From assembly GCF_001422645.1 (NCBI RefSeq), contig NZ_LMLR01000010.1, positions 1-64,000 on the forward strand: a DNA stretch of 64,000 nt, written 5' to 3'. The notes below the pieces were generated by a model that had not been told where the DNA came from, searched no databases, and saw only the letters and a program-made list of their open reading frames with translations. The DNA comes from Arthrobacter sp. Leaf69. Lineage in GTDB: Bacteria > Actinomycetota > Actinomycetes > Actinomycetales > Micrococcaceae. Of this stretch, positions 10,806 through 19,903 are shown in pieces. Position 1 is the stretch's first letter. Every line of letters begins with the position of its first letter. A program made the translations under genes and the position numbers.

Positions 10806-11162
10806 CTAGAGGCAGACGGCGGTGACGGCCAGGTTCTCTCCGGCGTAGCGCTCGGCGTCCTGCAGGACTTCGCAGATCACGCCGAAGGAACGGTCGGCCC
10901 GGAAGGCGGCCGGGACCTCCCAAATGAAGGTGATGGGGGCCTGGCCGTCGTCGGCGACGGCATCAGCGAAGTCGTGCAGGGTGTCGTTGAGCGCGTCGAA
11001 GTCCACGCCGTAGTCCTCCGGAAAGTCCAGCGTCTCCGCGAACGTCTCCAGGACGGCCCGCTTGGTATCGGCGGCTGGGACCAGCAGAGTCCGCCGGCCG
11101 GCGTCGGCCGCCAAGGCCTGCAGCTCCTCGATGGTCCAGGTGTCTGCGGAGTAGATCTTCAT
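10806..11162 (-). CDS. barstar-family protein
   Basis: This 118-residue acidic protein resembles barstar, the inhibitor of secreted barnase-type ribonucleases. It shows a small alpha/beta fold and the characteristic segment LDFPEDYGVDFDALNDTLHDF (a version of the FPxYFGxNWDAL signature). The start at 11162 is chosen because AAAGGAAC lies just upstream; a longer in-frame start at 11204 adds 14 residues without a better site. No barnase-like nuclease is encoded anywhere in the window, so it may be an orphan immunity protein, or it may inhibit something else. It lies 49 bases downstream of glgX on the same strand and converges on glgP, with 13 bases between the stops. Confidence 0.75.
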   Translation of the reverse strand: MKIYSADTWTIEELQALAADAGRRTLLVPAADTKRAVLETFAETLDFPEDYGVDFDALNDTLHDFADAVADDGQAPITFIWEVPAAFRADRSFGVICEVLQDAERYAGENLAVTAVCL

Positions 11163-11211
11163 GGGTTCCTTTGTTTTGCCTGTTCCGCGTGCCTGGGTGA
11201 GCACCGCCGGA

Positions 11212-13326
11212 CTACGTGCGGTAGATGTTGATGGAATTGGCCTGCACCACGTCCCGCTCCCCGGAAGCGACGCGAACGCCCTGGCGCCGGTCGTGGAGCC
11301 CGGAGGTGGTCAGACGGAGTTCGAAGATCCGGTTGCCGGTCCCGTCCTCATTGCTCAGCTGCGGCAGCGTGACCTTGATGTCCTTGGCGCCGCCGTTGAC
11401 CACCACGAGTCCGTCCACGTGGCCGTCGTCGGAACCGAGCAGGAGCTGCACCACCCGGTGTCCCGGATCCTGCCAGCGGTCCCCGGCCATGGGCTCGCCG
11501 CGCTCGTCGAACCAATGGAAGTAGGACTGCTTTTCGCGCGTCGGGTAGTCATGCGGCTGCCCGGCAAGAAACTCCTTCCGGAGCCGTATGACGCGCTTGG
11601 TGGTGCGCAGCATCGAGTGCGACTCGGGAGTGCTGGTCCAATCGATCCAGGTGATGGGGTTGTCCTGGCAGTAGGCGTTGTTGTTGCCCTGCTGGGTGCG
11701 GCCGATCTCGTCGCCGGCGGTGATCATGGGCACGCCCTGGGAGATCATGAGCGAAGCCATCAGGTTGCGGCTGGACTGGGCCCGCCGGGCGAGGATGTCC
11801 TCGTCCTCGGTGGGACCCTCGAAGCCGTGGTTGTAGCTGCGGTTGTCGCCGTGGCCGTCACGGTTCTGTTCACCGTTGGCCTCGTTGTGCTTGCGGTCGT
11901 AGGACACAAGGTCGGCCAGGGTGAAACCGTCATGGGCGGTGACGAGGTTGACGGAGGCGAGCCGGGACCTGCCGGACGGCTCAAACAGGCTTGCGGAGCC
12001 GGAGAGGGCGTCCGCGAGGCGGGCCACCGAACCGCCCTGCCCGCCGGCGTCGATCGAGGCGCGGTCTGCGAGCCAGAAGGTGCGGACGGCGTCGCGGAAG
12101 TGGTCGTTCCAGTCCACCCATCCGGCGGGGAAACGGCCGGTCTGCCAGCCCCCGTAGCCGATATCCCACGGCTCGGCGATGAGCTTCGTGGCGGACAGTA
12201 CCGGGTCGGCGCCGATCGCGACCAGGAACGGGTGCCGGGGATCGAACTCGTTGGCGGCGTTGCGGGCCAGTGTCACCGCGAGGTCGAAGCGGAAGCCGTC
12301 GATGTGGAACTCGGTCACCCAGTAACGCAGAGAATCCAGCACGAGCTGGATCACGCGGGGCTCGCCGAAGTTCAGGCTGTTGCCGCAGCCGGTGGTGTCC
12401 ACGTATCTGCCGTGGCCGTCATTTCGGTAGTAGGTCATCTCGCCCAGGCCGCGGAAGCTGAGCGTCCGGCCGTCCGGGCCGCCCTCCGCGGTGTGGTTGT
12501 AGACGACGTCGAGGATGACCTCAAGGCCCGCGGCATGCAGCAGCTTGACCATGCCCTTGAACTCATCCTGGACGGCCTGCGCGCCCTTGGCCTGCGCCGC
12601 CTCGGTGGCATAGCCGGGGTGCGGGGCGAAGAACGCGGCCGTGTTGTAACCCCAGTAGTTCGTCATGCCGAGGTTCTGCAGGTGCGGTTCGTCCACGTGG
12701 AAGTGCACCGGGAGCAGCTGCACGGAGGTGATCCCCAGCGCAATCAAGTGCTCGATCATGGCCGGGTGCGCCAGTCCGGCGTAGGTGCCCTGGAGGTCTT
12801 CGGGGACGTCGGGGTGCAGCTTGGTCTGGCCGCGGACGTGCGCTTCGTAGATGATGGTGTTGCGCCACGGAATCCTTGGACCGCGGTCGGCACCCCAATC
12901 GAAGTCGCTCTCCATCCGGACGCTCGTGATGAAATCCTCGCGCTCGTCCACCGCCCGGCCGTAGGGGTCCAGCAGCAGCGGCTGCACGCTGCCGGCGTCG
13001 AAATCCGTGGCGGGCATGGACAGCGGGAGCGCCTCGTGGTCCGGCGTCGCCCGGAAGCCGTACCGCGAACCGGCCGGCATGCCTTCAACGATGCCGTGGT
13101 GCACGCCGTCGGTCACGTTCGGCAGGGTTTTCACTTGCCAGACAGCCCCCGGCGCCCGGTAGGCGATCTCCAGTGTGGTCACGCCGGGCGCGTAAACAGC
13201 CACATTCGCGAAGGCACCCCGAGGATCGTCCGTTGCCGGCGACCCGGTGACCGGAACGCTGATTCCCAGCGGAAACGCACGCGAGGCGTCTACGGTGGAA
13301 GCTGTGTCTACGTAGGGCATAACCAT
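11212..13326 (-). CDS. glgX: glycogen debranching enzyme
   Basis: GlgX (704 residues) is a GH13_11 isoamylase-type enzyme that removes the branch stubs left by phosphorylase. Visible are an N-terminal CBM48-like part, then DVVYNHTAEGG, FHIDGFRFDLAVTL with the nucleophile Asp, LIAEPWDIGYGG with the acid Glu, and VTAHDGFTLADLVSYDRKHN, all typical of GlgX. The frame stays open to 13455, but the first 43 residues do not look like the family. ATG at 13326 (MVMPYVD) or 13320 (MPYVD) is more likely; the former is used. It is divergent from the nitrilase-family gene and followed by the barstar-like gene. Confidence 0.9.
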   Translation of the reverse strand: MVMPYVDTASTVDASRAFPLGISVPVTGSPATDDPRGAFANVAVYAPGVTTLEIAYRAPGAVWQVKTLPNVTDGVHHGIVEGMPAGSRYGFRATPDHEALPLSMPATDFDAGSVQPLLLDPYGRAVDEREDFITSVRMESDFDWGADRGPRIPWRNTIIYEAHVRGQTKLHPDVPEDLQGTYAGLAHPAMIEHLIALGITSVQLLPVHFHVDEPHLQNLGMTNYWGYNTAAFFAPHPGYATEAAQAKGAQAVQDEFKGMVKLLHAAGLEVILDVVYNHTAEGGPDGRTLSFRGLGEMTYYRNDGHGRYVDTTGCGNSLNFGEPRVIQLVLDSLRYWVTEFHIDGFRFDLAVTLARNAANEFDPRHPFLVAIGADPVLSATKLIAEPWDIGYGGWQTGRFPAGWVDWNDHFRDAVRTFWLADRASIDAGGQGGSVARLADALSGSASLFEPSGRSRLASVNLVTAHDGFTLADLVSYDRKHNEANGEQNRDGHGDNRSYNHGFEGPTEDEDILARRAQSSRNLMASLMISQGVPMITAGDEIGRTQQGNNNAYCQDNPITWIDWTSTPESHSMLRTTKRVIRLRKEFLAGQPHDYPTREKQSYFHWFDERGEPMAGDRWQDPGHRVVQLLLGSDDGHVDGLVVVNGGAKDIKVTLPQLSNEDGTGNRIFELRLTTSGLHDRRQGVRVASGERDVVQANSINIYRT

Positions 13327-13442
13327 TGCTTCAAGTTTAGCCGGGCCGAACAAATAGCCCCGGATTCTGTTTTCCTGACGAAGTGCAGTGTACGGAATAG
13401 CGGCGTTGCATACTGGAACAAGCGCCGAAAATGGAGGTAATA

Positions 13443-14246
13443 GTGCGGATTGCACTCGCTCAAATCATCACCGGACGCGATCTGGCCGGAAATCTGGACC
13501 TCGTCGCGGACTATGCGGCCCGGGCAAAATCAGGCGGCGCCGAGCTTGTGGTGTTTCCCGAGGCCACCATGCGCTCCTTCGGCAACTCGCTGCGGGACAT
13601 CGCGGAGCCGCTGGACGGCCCCTGGGCATCGGCGGTGCGCGCCATCGCGGCGGAGCAGGACATCGTGATCGTTGCGGGGATGTTCACCCCGGGAACGGCG
13701 GACGACGGCGGGAAAGTGCGCAACACCCTGCTGGTCACCGGCCGCGGCATCGAGACCAGCTACGACAAGATCCACCTGTTCGATGCCTTCGGCTTCGCGG
13801 AATCGGATACCGTCGACGCCGGCACCACGCCCGTCACGTTCGAGTTCGACGGCGTGACGTTCGGCTTGGCCACCTGCTACGACATCCGGTTCCCGGGCCT
13901 GTTTACCGAGAACGCCGACCGCGGCGCCGAGGTCAATATTGTGTGCGCCTCCTGGGGTTCCGGTCCCGGCAAGGCCGAGCAGTGGAAGCTCCTCGCCCGG
14001 GCTCGCGCCGCGGATTCCACCACCCTGGTCCTCGCCTGCGGCCAGGGCGATCCGGCCAGCCAGGGCATCGAGCCGAAGGGTGCGGCGCCCACCGGCGTCG
14101 GGCACTCCGCCGTCGTCTCCCCCTTTGGCGAAGTCCTCGAAGAGCTCGACGGCGCCCCCGGCCTGCTGTTCGCCGACCTGGACCCCGCCGTCGTCAAACA
14201 AGCCCGAACCAAGCTCCCGGTGCTAGCCAACCGCCACAAGTTCTAG
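13443..14246 (+). CDS. nitrilase-superfamily (carbon-nitrogen hydrolase) amidohydrolase
   Basis: A 267-residue protein with the complete nitrilase-superfamily triad: Glu40 in VVFPEAT, Lys109 in YDKIHLFD and Cys145 in LATCYDIRFP. The size and the CYDIRFP motif fit the Nit1/Nit2 branch, which includes deaminated glutathione amidase and omega-amidase. The exact substrate cannot be read from sequence. The GTG at 13443 is chosen because GGAGGT lies five bases upstream; an in-frame ATG at 13431 overlaps that ribosome-binding site. It is divergent from glgX and followed by the inverted-repeat element, so it is probably a single-gene transcript. Confidence 0.88.
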   Translation: MRIALAQIITGRDLAGNLDLVADYAARAKSGGAELVVFPEATMRSFGNSLRDIAEPLDGPWASAVRAIAAEQDIVIVAGMFTPGTADDGGKVRNTLLVTGRGIETSYDKIHLFDAFGFAESDTVDAGTTPVTFEFDGVTFGLATCYDIRFPGLFTENADRGAEVNIVCASWGSGPGKAEQWKLLARARAADSTTLVLACGQGDPASQGIEPKGAAPTGVGHSAVVSPFGEVLEELDGAPGLLFADLDPAVVKQARTKLPVLANRHKF

Positions 14247-14307
14247 GCTGCTCCGGTCGTTTCGTTCGCGGTCACCTTCGCCGAGGTCACCGTCCGCGGT
14301 CAGCGGC

Positions 14308-14765
14308 GCCTTGCCGTCGCTTAGCGGTCTGCCCCTTCCTCCCGACGCTTCCTCCGGCCGCGGGCGGCCTGCGAAAGCTCTGGTCGGCGATGCGCTCCTG
14401 GCAAGACCCCGCCGCCCGCTCGTATTCGGCCCACCCCGCATCGAGGTACTGCAAAGAAACGACGCTCCCTCACCTTTCGCGATTTATCCGGCAACGCTTC
14501 CTCACCTTTCGCCGTCTAAAAGGCAACGCTCCCTCACGAGACGTGAGGGAGCGTTGCCGTAATTTCACCGTAGGCGAGGGAGCGCTTGCCCAATCACCGC
14601 AAAAGGTGAGGGAGCGTTGGCTATCCACCCGTTAAAGGTGCGGGAGCGTCAGAGCCGGTACCGGAGTTTTGCAAGGAGCGCATCGCCGACCATAGCGGAG
14701 TGAGGCCGTCCGCGGCCGACCGGAGCGTCGGGAGGAAGGGGCTGACCGCTAAGCGACGCCAAGGC
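14308..14765. repeat. imperfect inverted-repeat element with iterons
   Basis: The 630-base gap between the amidohydrolase and rlmB (14247-14875) has no credible gene. It holds a large dyad. The left arm is about 14308-14409 and the right arm about 14661-14765; both carry, in opposite orientation, blocks such as GTCGCTTAGCGGTC, GCCCCTTCCTCCCGACGCT and GGTCGGCGATGCGCTCCT. I estimate the arms at roughly 80% identical by eye. Between them lie seven short iterons arranged in mirror image. There is no transposase, so it could be a MITE-like or REP-like intergenic element, a boundary/terminator structure, or a binding array. Confidence 0.8.
14462..14650. repeat. seven mirrored iterons, consensus CAACGCTCCCTCACCTTT
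   Basis: Three copies point one way (14462-14480, 14492-14511, 14524-14537) and four the other (14543-14556, 14574-14588, 14606-14620, 14638-14650). The central pair forms a perfect 14-bp palindrome arm, CAACGCTCCCTCAC / GTGAGGGAGCGTTG, with a 5-base loop. Spacing is irregular, about 18-35 bases, and the spacers are not conserved in the way CRISPR repeats and spacers are. Confidence 0.8.
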
Positions 14766-14875
14766 TCCGGTTCCGGCGGACCCAGCCACAACTGCGCGAC
14801 GGCAATGCTCCGGGTTCCGGCGCACCAAACCACGACTTAGGCGACTGCAAACTGAACCGCCACCTGAAGCGAAGT

Positions 14876-15862
14876 TTACTTGGCGGCGCGCTGGCGGGAG
14901 ATCTCGTAGAGGGAGATGCCGACGGCCATGGAGGCGTTGAGCGATTCCATCGCCGAGTCGATCGGGATGGAGACGATCTGGTCGCAGTTTTCGCGGACCA
15001 GGCGGCTGAGGCCCTTGCCCTCGGATCCCACGACGATGCAGACCGGCTCGGTGGCCAGGGCGAGATCGGGCAACGAGACGTCGCCGTCGCCGTCGAGCCC
15101 CAGAACATAGATGCCCATGTTCTTGAACGCCTTCAGGGTGTTGTTCAGGTTGGCCGCGCGGGCCACCGGGACGCGGACGGCTGCGCCGGCGCTGGTCTTC
15201 CAGGCCGAGGCGGTCACGCCGACTGAGCGGCGCTCCGGGACGATGACGCCGTGGCCGCTGAAGGCCGAGACCGAGCGGATGATCGCGCCGAGGTTGCGCG
15301 GATCGGTGATGCCGTCGAGCGCGACGAAGAGCGGCGCGTTGGAGACGTGGCCCCTCTTCCAGGCTTCGAGGGTTTCTTCGGCCAGTTCGTAGGCGTCCTG
15401 GTACTCGTACGGCGGGATCTGCAGCACGAGGCCCTGGTGGATGGCGTCGTCCGTCATGCGGTCCAGCTCGGGCTTGCCGGTTTCGAGCAGCGGGATGCCG
15501 CGCTCGGCCGCCAGCTTGAGCGACTCCTTGACACGATCGTCCATCTCGATGCGGATGGCAACGTGCAGGGCCTTGGCGGGAATGCCGGCGCGCAGTGCCT
15601 CGACGACGGAGTTGCGTCCGGTGACGACTTCCTCCGTGGCACGGCCCTTGGGGCCGGAGCGGGCACCGGCGTTGCGCGGGGCGCCCGGCCGCTTGGCTGC
15701 GGAGCGTTCCGCGAGCTGCTTGTTTTTGTGGGCCTTGTGGTAGGGGCGGTCCTCCGCCTTCGGCGTGGGGCCCTTGCCCTCAAGTGCCTTGCGGCCGTGA
15801 CCGCCGGTTCCGACGGAGGGGCCCTTCTTCAATTTGACCGAGCGGCGACCGTTGTTGGCCAT
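14876..15862 (-). CDS. rlmB: 23S rRNA (guanosine-2251-2'-O)-methyltransferase
   Basis: A 328-residue SpoU/TrmH-family RNA methyltransferase. After a basic, disordered N-terminal tail (about 1-80) there is the substrate-binding domain beginning GRNSVVEAL, then the knotted SPOUT domain with LDGITDPRNLGAIIRS, IVVGSEGKGLSRL and SLNASMAVGISLYE, the three family motifs. The ATG at 15862 is preferred to the GTG at 15869-15871 because MANNGRRSVK is the usual start and AAGGG lies upstream. It follows cysS on the same strand, a common actinobacterial order. A hairpin lies between cysS and this gene, so it may be partly expressed from its own promoter. Confidence 0.92.
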   Translation of the reverse strand: MANNGRRSVKLKKGPSVGTGGHGRKALEGKGPTPKAEDRPYHKAHKNKQLAERSAAKRPGAPRNAGARSGPKGRATEEVVTGRNSVVEALRAGIPAKALHVAIRIEMDDRVKESLKLAAERGIPLLETGKPELDRMTDDAIHQGLVLQIPPYEYQDAYELAEETLEAWKRGHVSNAPLFVALDGITDPRNLGAIIRSVSAFSGHGVIVPERRSVGVTASAWKTSAGAAVRVPVARAANLNNTLKAFKNMGIYVLGLDGDGDVSLPDLALATEPVCIVVGSEGKGLSRLVRENCDQIVSIPIDSAMESLNASMAVGISLYEISRQRAAK

Positions 15863-15947
15863 GAGTTTCACCCTTTAAATACGCGATTCGTTGATAAGTC
15901 TGACCTCCAGTCTACTGACTCGAGGTAAATCCTCGACCGGAGGGGAC

Positions 15948-15976
15948 GACGGCGGCCCGCTTCACCGGCCGCCGTC
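15948..15976 (-). terminator. hairpin between cysS and rlmB
   Basis: A perfect 10-bp stem (GACGGCGGCC / GGCCGCCGTC) with a 9-base loop lies 9 bases past the cysS stop. There is no T-run, so it may be a weak terminator or a processing/stability hairpin. Confidence 0.45.
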
Positions 15977-15984
15977 AACGAGGT

Positions 15985-17442
15985 TCAGCCGCGCTTCAGG
16001 CTCCAGGTCGCACCGTCCGGGCCGTCTTCGACGACGACGCCGGCGGCGGCCAGGGTGTCCCGGATGGCGTCGGACGCCGCCCAGTCCTTGGCGGCCCGAG
16101 CCTGTGCCCGCGCCTCCAGTTGCGCATCGACCAAGACCCCCAGGGCCGTGGTGGAGCGCTCGTCGGCTGCTGGGGCCGCGGTGTCGTTGAGACCAAGGAC
16201 ACGCAGCATGTCCGTGACGCTGGCCAGTGCCTGCCGGGCGTCGTCGAGCTGGCCGTCGGTGAGCGCGGTGTTACCGGCGCGGACGGTGTCGTGCAGGACG
16301 GCGAGGGCCTGCGGGACGTTGAGGTCATCGTCCATGGCCGCCGCGAAGGCATCCGGAACTGTGCCGTGGCTGAAGAAGCCGACGGCGCCGTCATGCGTCA
16401 TTGTGCTCCGAAGTGCCCGGCTGATGAACCCGTCAATGCGTTCGACGGCGGCGGCCGCTTCCGCCAGGGACGTCGGCTGGTAGTCCAGGACCGAGCGGTA
16501 CTGCGCCTGCCCCAGGTAGTAGCGGACGACGCGGGCCGGGGCGAGTTCGAGCATGTCGGCCGGGCTGACGGTGTTGCCAATGGACTTGGACATCTTCTCG
16601 CCGGCGTAGGTGACCATGCCGTTGTGCATCCAGAAGTTGGCGAAGCCGTGGCCTGCCGCCTGGGACTGCGCCATTTCGTTTTCGTGGTGCGGGAAGCGCA
16701 GGTCCAGCCCGCCGCCGTGGATGTCGAACTCGGTGCCGAGGTACTTGGTGACCATCGCGGAGCATTCGAGGTGCCAGCCCGGACGGCCGGTGCCCCACGG
16801 CGAGGCCCAGCCCGCCGTCGTCGGCTCCCCCTCCTTGTGGCCCTTCCAGAGCGCGAAGTCGCGCGGGTCCTTCTTCCCCCGGGGGTCGGCGTCGGGAGCC
16901 CCCTGCATGTCATCGATCTTCTGCCGGGTCAGGGAGCCGTACTTGGCCCAGGAGCGCACGTCGAAGTACACATCGCCGGAGTCGTCCAGGGCCGGGTACG
17001 CGTGGCCGCGGTCGATCAGTTGCTGGATGAGGGCGTGCATTTCCGGGATGTGGCCGGTGGCGCGCGGCTCATAGGTGGGGCGGGAGACGCCGAGGGTGTC
17101 GTAGGCCGTGAGGAATTCCTGCTCATAGCGGTAGGCCAGTGCCCACCATTCCTCGTCGCGCAGGGCCCCGGGCTCGTCTTCAAAGTCAGGCCCAAAGGAC
17201 GCGGCGGACTTGGCGAGGATCTTGTCGTCGATGTCGGTGACGTTGCGGACCGCGGTGACGCGGAAGCCGCGGTACTGCAGCCAGCGGGTCAGCTGGTCAA
17301 ACGCGATGGCCGAACGGATGTGCCCGACGTGCGGCATGCCCTGCACGGTGGCTCCGCAGTAGTACAGGCTCACCTTGCCCGGAACCAGGGGGACGAAGTC
17401 GCGGACTTCGGCGGATGCAGTGTCATAGAAGCGCAGGGTCAC
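15985..17442 (-). CDS. cysS: cysteinyl-tRNA synthetase
   Basis: A class I aminoacyl-tRNA synthetase of 485 residues that charges tRNA-Cys. The ATP-binding HIGH motif appears as GMPHVGHIR, with YYCGATVQG (zinc-ligand Cys) before it, and the KMSKS loop as [10 protein letters not shown]. The zinc-site segment WHLECSAM and the HHENEMAQS segment are also present. The GTG start at 17442 gives the normal N-terminus TLRFYDTAS. It lies 54 bases downstream of a lipoprotein gene and is part of the carD-ispD-ispF-cysS-rlmB group common in actinobacteria. Confidence 0.95.
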   Translation of the reverse strand: MTLRFYDTASAEVRDFVPLVPGKVSLYYCGATVQGMPHVGHIRSAIAFDQLTRWLQYRGFRVTAVRNVTDIDDKILAKSAASFGPDFEDEPGALRDEEWWALAYRYEQEFLTAYDTLGVSRPTYEPRATGHIPEMHALIQQLIDRGHAYPALDDSGDVYFDVRSWAKYGSLTRQKIDDMQGAPDADPRGKKDPRDFALWKGHKEGEPTTAGWASPWGTGRPGWHLECSAMVTKYLGTEFDIHGGGLDLRFPHHENEMAQSQAAGHGFANFWMHNGMVTYAGEKMSKSIGNTVSPADMLELAPARVVRYYLGQAQYRSVLDYQPTSLAEAAAAVERIDGFISRALRSTMTHDGAVGFFSHGTVPDAFAAAMDDDLNVPQALAVLHDTVRAGNTALTDGQLDDARQALASVTDMLRVLGLNDTAAPAADERSTTALGVLVDAQLEARAQARAAKDWAASDAIRDTLAAAGVVVEDGPDGATWSLKRG

Positions 17443-17496
17443 CGCTCCAGATTAGCCGATGGGGTCCGGCCCGGGCGCGCGGACCGGTGCGGGCGC

Positions 17497-17826
17497 CTAC
17501 TTGCAGTACTCGCCGATCTTGTTCATCTGTTCTGCGAGCTGTTTGGTCTGTTCGTCGCTCTTGGCGCCCAGGGAGGAGCCGGAGACGTCTTCCATGACGT
17601 CGGCCATCTTCTGGATGGGGGCTGCCACCTCCGGAGCCACCTTGTCCGCGACCTCCTGGTAATGCTTGGCGATCTGTTCCGCCTGTTGCTGCTGGTTGCC
17701 GGTGGGGACAAAGGTGTCCTGGTTGAGGAACGCGCAGCTGTCCGGGACGCTCATTTTCGGCGTCCCGGCACAGCCGGCCAGCAGCAGTCCGGCCACAACT
17801 ACGACGGCGGGCAGCAGCTTTTTCAC
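17497..17826 (-). CDS. small predicted lipoprotein
   Basis: A 109-residue protein with a basic start (KKLL), a hydrophobic core and a lipobox LLLAGC near residue 20, so it is predicted to be a membrane-anchored lipoprotein. The rest is hydrophilic, Gln/Lys/Asp-rich and helical, with a Cys two residues from the C-terminus. The GTG at 17826 is favoured by AGGAGA six bases upstream; the longer open frame above it has no lipoprotein logic. I do not recognise a family. It sits between ispF and cysS, two genes that are usually adjacent or close in related genomes. Confidence 0.8.
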   Translation of the reverse strand: MKKLLPAVVVVAGLLLAGCAGTPKMSVPDSCAFLNQDTFVPTGNQQQQAEQIAKHYQEVADKVAPEVAAPIQKMADVMEDVSGSSLGAKSDEQTKQLAEQMNKIGEYCK

Positions 17827-17869
17827 GGGGAGTCTCCTGGTGTTTCGCGGGAAGGGATCTGCGTTAAGC

Positions 17870-18406
17870 CTAGGCGACGGGCTCCGGCGACGCGGATGGG
17901 ACGGGGTAGACGAGGGCCGTCGCCGTGGCCGAAATGCCTTCGCCGCGGCCAGTGAAACCCAGTCCGTCACTCGTGGTGGCCGAGACGCTAACGGGAGCGC
18001 CTGCTGCCTCGCTCAAGACCCGCTGGGATTCCTCCCGGCGGGGGCCGAACTTGGGCCGGTTGGCCACAAACTGCACAGCAATGTTCCCGATCTCGAAGCC
18101 CGCGGCACGGACGATCCGCGCGGCCTCGGCCAGCAGCGTCACGCCGGAGGCGCCGGCGTACTCCGGCCGGTCGGTGCCGAAATGCGTCCCGAGGTCTCCG
18201 ACGCCGCAGGCGGAGAACAGGGCGTCGGCGGCAGCATGGGCTACCGGGTCGCCGTCGGAGTGGCCGGACAGTCCGCGCTCCCCGTCCCAGAACAGCCCTC
18301 CAAGCCAGAGCGGCTGGGGCGCGTCCTCGGGAGCGTAGGCGTGGACGTCAATCCCAATTCCGGTCCGCGGGATGACGGGCAGATGCGCGGGCTGGGGTCC
18401 GGACAT
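17870..18406 (-). CDS. ispF: 2-C-methyl-D-erythritol 2,4-cyclodiphosphate synthase
   Basis: A 178-residue MEP-pathway enzyme that cyclises CDP-methylerythritol phosphate in isoprenoid synthesis. The metal-binding GIDVHAY (DxH) opens the fold, followed by [32 protein letters not shown] and NRPKFGP. The C-terminal [19 protein letters not shown] is the family signature. The ATG at 18406 is two bases past the ispD stop, with GGAAGG upstream inside the end of ispD, so the two are probably translationally coupled. Confidence 0.95.
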   Translation of the reverse strand: MSGPQPAHLPVIPRTGIGIDVHAYAPEDAPQPLWLGGLFWDGERGLSGHSDGDPVAHAAADALFSACGVGDLGTHFGTDRPEYAGASGVTLLAEAARIVRAAGFEIGNIAVQFVANRPKFGPRREESQRVLSEAAGAPVSVSATTSDGLGFTGRGEGISATATALVYPVPSASPEPVA

Positions 18407-18408
18407 GC

Positions 18409-19239
18409 TCAGCCTTCCACCCAGCGGGCACCCAGCGGACCTTCGAGGAGCCCCTCGGCGATGATCAGGTCCAGCGGCGTGGTGATCTTCAGTGATTGGC
18501 TGGCGCCGCGGACCGCGTGGACGGGGACGCCGAGGAGTTCCACCAGCATGGCGTCGTCCGTGACGGCGGCCGCCTGGCCGGCGTCGAACGCGGCAGCGGC
18601 CTCGTGGGCACGGCGGAGGGTGGCAAGGTCGAATCCCTGCGGGGTCTGCACGGCCCGGAGGGTCTCCCGGGCCGCGGTGCCGGTGACGATCTCGGGGGCG
18701 ATCGCGGCGCCGTCGCCAGTGGACGGTTCCACCGTTTTGACCGTGTCCACCACTGGGATCACCGGGATGACAGCCAGGGCGCCGGCCGTGAGGGCGTGGG
18801 CGACACGGTGGAAGACGGCCTCCGGCGCCAGGGCGCGGGCGGCGTCGTGGACCAGGACGGCTTCCGTGGCCGGCAGGAGCGCTGCCAGCGCGGCGCGGAC
18901 CGACTCGGCCCGGCTGGCACCGCCGTCGACAATGGTCACGACCGGGGGCTGTCCGCCGCCCGTGGCAGGCATACGGAGATGCTCCGCCTTGAGGTCCCGC
19001 GCGAAGGCGTCGCAGAGGGCATGGAGCTCCGTGTCCCCGGGAGGAACGGCGACGCAGATCTGCTGCGCTATACCTGCCGCCGCGACGCCCCGCAGCGCGT
19101 GGGTGAGGATGGTGTCGCCGCCCAGCGGAACCTTGGCCTTCGGCATGCCGTAGCCCAGGCGCTGGCCGGAGCCGGCAGCCACGACGATGACGGCCACGAC
19201 GGGACCGGCCGGTGACGTGTTCGTCGGTGCAGTATCCAT
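18409..19239 (-). CDS. ispD: 2-C-methyl-D-erythritol 4-phosphate cytidylyltransferase
   Basis: This enzyme of 276 residues adds CMP to methylerythritol phosphate, the step two before IspF. The nucleotidyltransferase signature [21 protein letters not shown] is at the N-terminus, with VHDAARAL (the metal-binding region) and VTDDAMLVE further on. The start is uncertain: ATG at 19239 (MDTAPTNTS) is used, but the frame is open to 19272 and neither start has a clear ribosome-binding site. It lies downstream of carD, but a terminator hairpin separates them, so ispD probably has its own promoter. Confidence 0.92.
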   Translation of the reverse strand: MDTAPTNTSPAGPVVAVIVVAAGSGQRLGYGMPKAKVPLGGDTILTHALRGVAAAGIAQQICVAVPPGDTELHALCDAFARDLKAEHLRMPATGGGQPPVVTIVDGGASRAESVRAALAALLPATEAVLVHDAARALAPEAVFHRVAHALTAGALAVIPVIPVVDTVKTVEPSTGDGAAIAPEIVTGTAARETLRAVQTPQGFDLATLRRAHEAAAAFDAGQAAAVTDDAMLVELLGVPVHAVRGASQSLKITTPLDLIIAEGLLEGPLGARWVEG

Positions 19240-19366
19240 GCGGACAAGACTACGTCCCTGCGCCCGCAGCATCCCAGTGAGCTATCAGTTTTGGTGCTTC
19301 CGGGGCGCTGTTAGGGACCATATGTGATAGCGCAACCCCGGGTGCGGGGGAAGCGGGCAAGAAGAA

Positions 19367-19393
19367 ACCCCGGCAGCCTGAGGCCACCGGGGT
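19367..19393 (-). terminator. carD terminator
   Basis: A 12-bp stem with two mismatches (ACCCCGGTGGCC / GGCTGCCGGGGT) and a 3-base loop on the minus strand, followed by TTCTTCTT, lies 28 bases past the carD stop. Confidence 0.75.
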
Positions 19394-19420
19394 TCGATTC
19401 TTGTCTGTTCGACGTGTTGC

Positions 19421-19903
19421 TTAGGAAGCCAGGACCTCGTCGAGAACGCTTGCAGCCTTCTCTTCATCAGTCTTCTCAGCCAGCGCCAGTTCTGAAATCA
19501 GAATCTGGCGGGCCTTGGCCAGCATGCGCTTCTCCCCTGCGGAGAGACCCCGGTCGTGATCGCGGCGCCACAGGTCGCGGACGACCTCTGCCACCTTGAT
19601 GACGTCACCGGAAGCAAGCTTTTCCAGGTTTGCCTTGTATCGACGTGACCAGTTGGTGGGTTCTTCAGTGAACTCGGCCCGCAGCACTTCAAACACGTGC
19701 TCCAGACCTTCTTTGCCCACTACGTCCCGGACCCCAACTAGGTCAACGTTTTCTGCTGGAACTTCAATGGTCAGATCACCCTGAGCCACCTTGAGCTTGA
19801 GATACATCTTCTCTTCGCCCTTGACAGTGCGCATCTTGATTTCTTCAATTTTGGCTGCACCGTGGTGAGGGTAAACTACTGTCTCGCCGACCTCAAAAAC
19901 CAT
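19421..19903 (-). CDS. carD: CarD-family RNA polymerase-binding regulator
   Basis: A 160-residue CarD protein, which binds the RNA polymerase beta subunit and stabilises open complexes, notably at rRNA promoters. The N-terminal RNAP-interaction domain begins [16 protein letters not shown], and the C-terminal helical DNA-binding domain includes [16 protein letters not shown] and [16 protein letters not shown]. The ATG at 19903 is chosen because the family starts there and AAGGGG is upstream; an in-frame start at 19939 would add 12 atypical residues. Its usual neighbour ispD follows after a terminator. The divergent lipoprotein gene lies 300 bases away. Confidence 0.95.
   Translation of the reverse strand: MVFEVGETVVYPHHGAAKIEEIKMRTVKGEEKMYLKLKVAQGDLTIEVPAENVDLVGVRDVVGKEGLEHVFEVLRAEFTEEPTNWSRRYKANLEKLASGDVIKVAEVVRDLWRRDHDRGLSAGEKRMLAKARQILISELALAEKTDEEKAASVLDEVLAS

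Noticed and set aside
14462..14650. CRISPR-like array of short repeats
   Set aside because: The repeats are mirrored rather than all in one direction, spacing is irregular, spacers are short and no cas gene is near.
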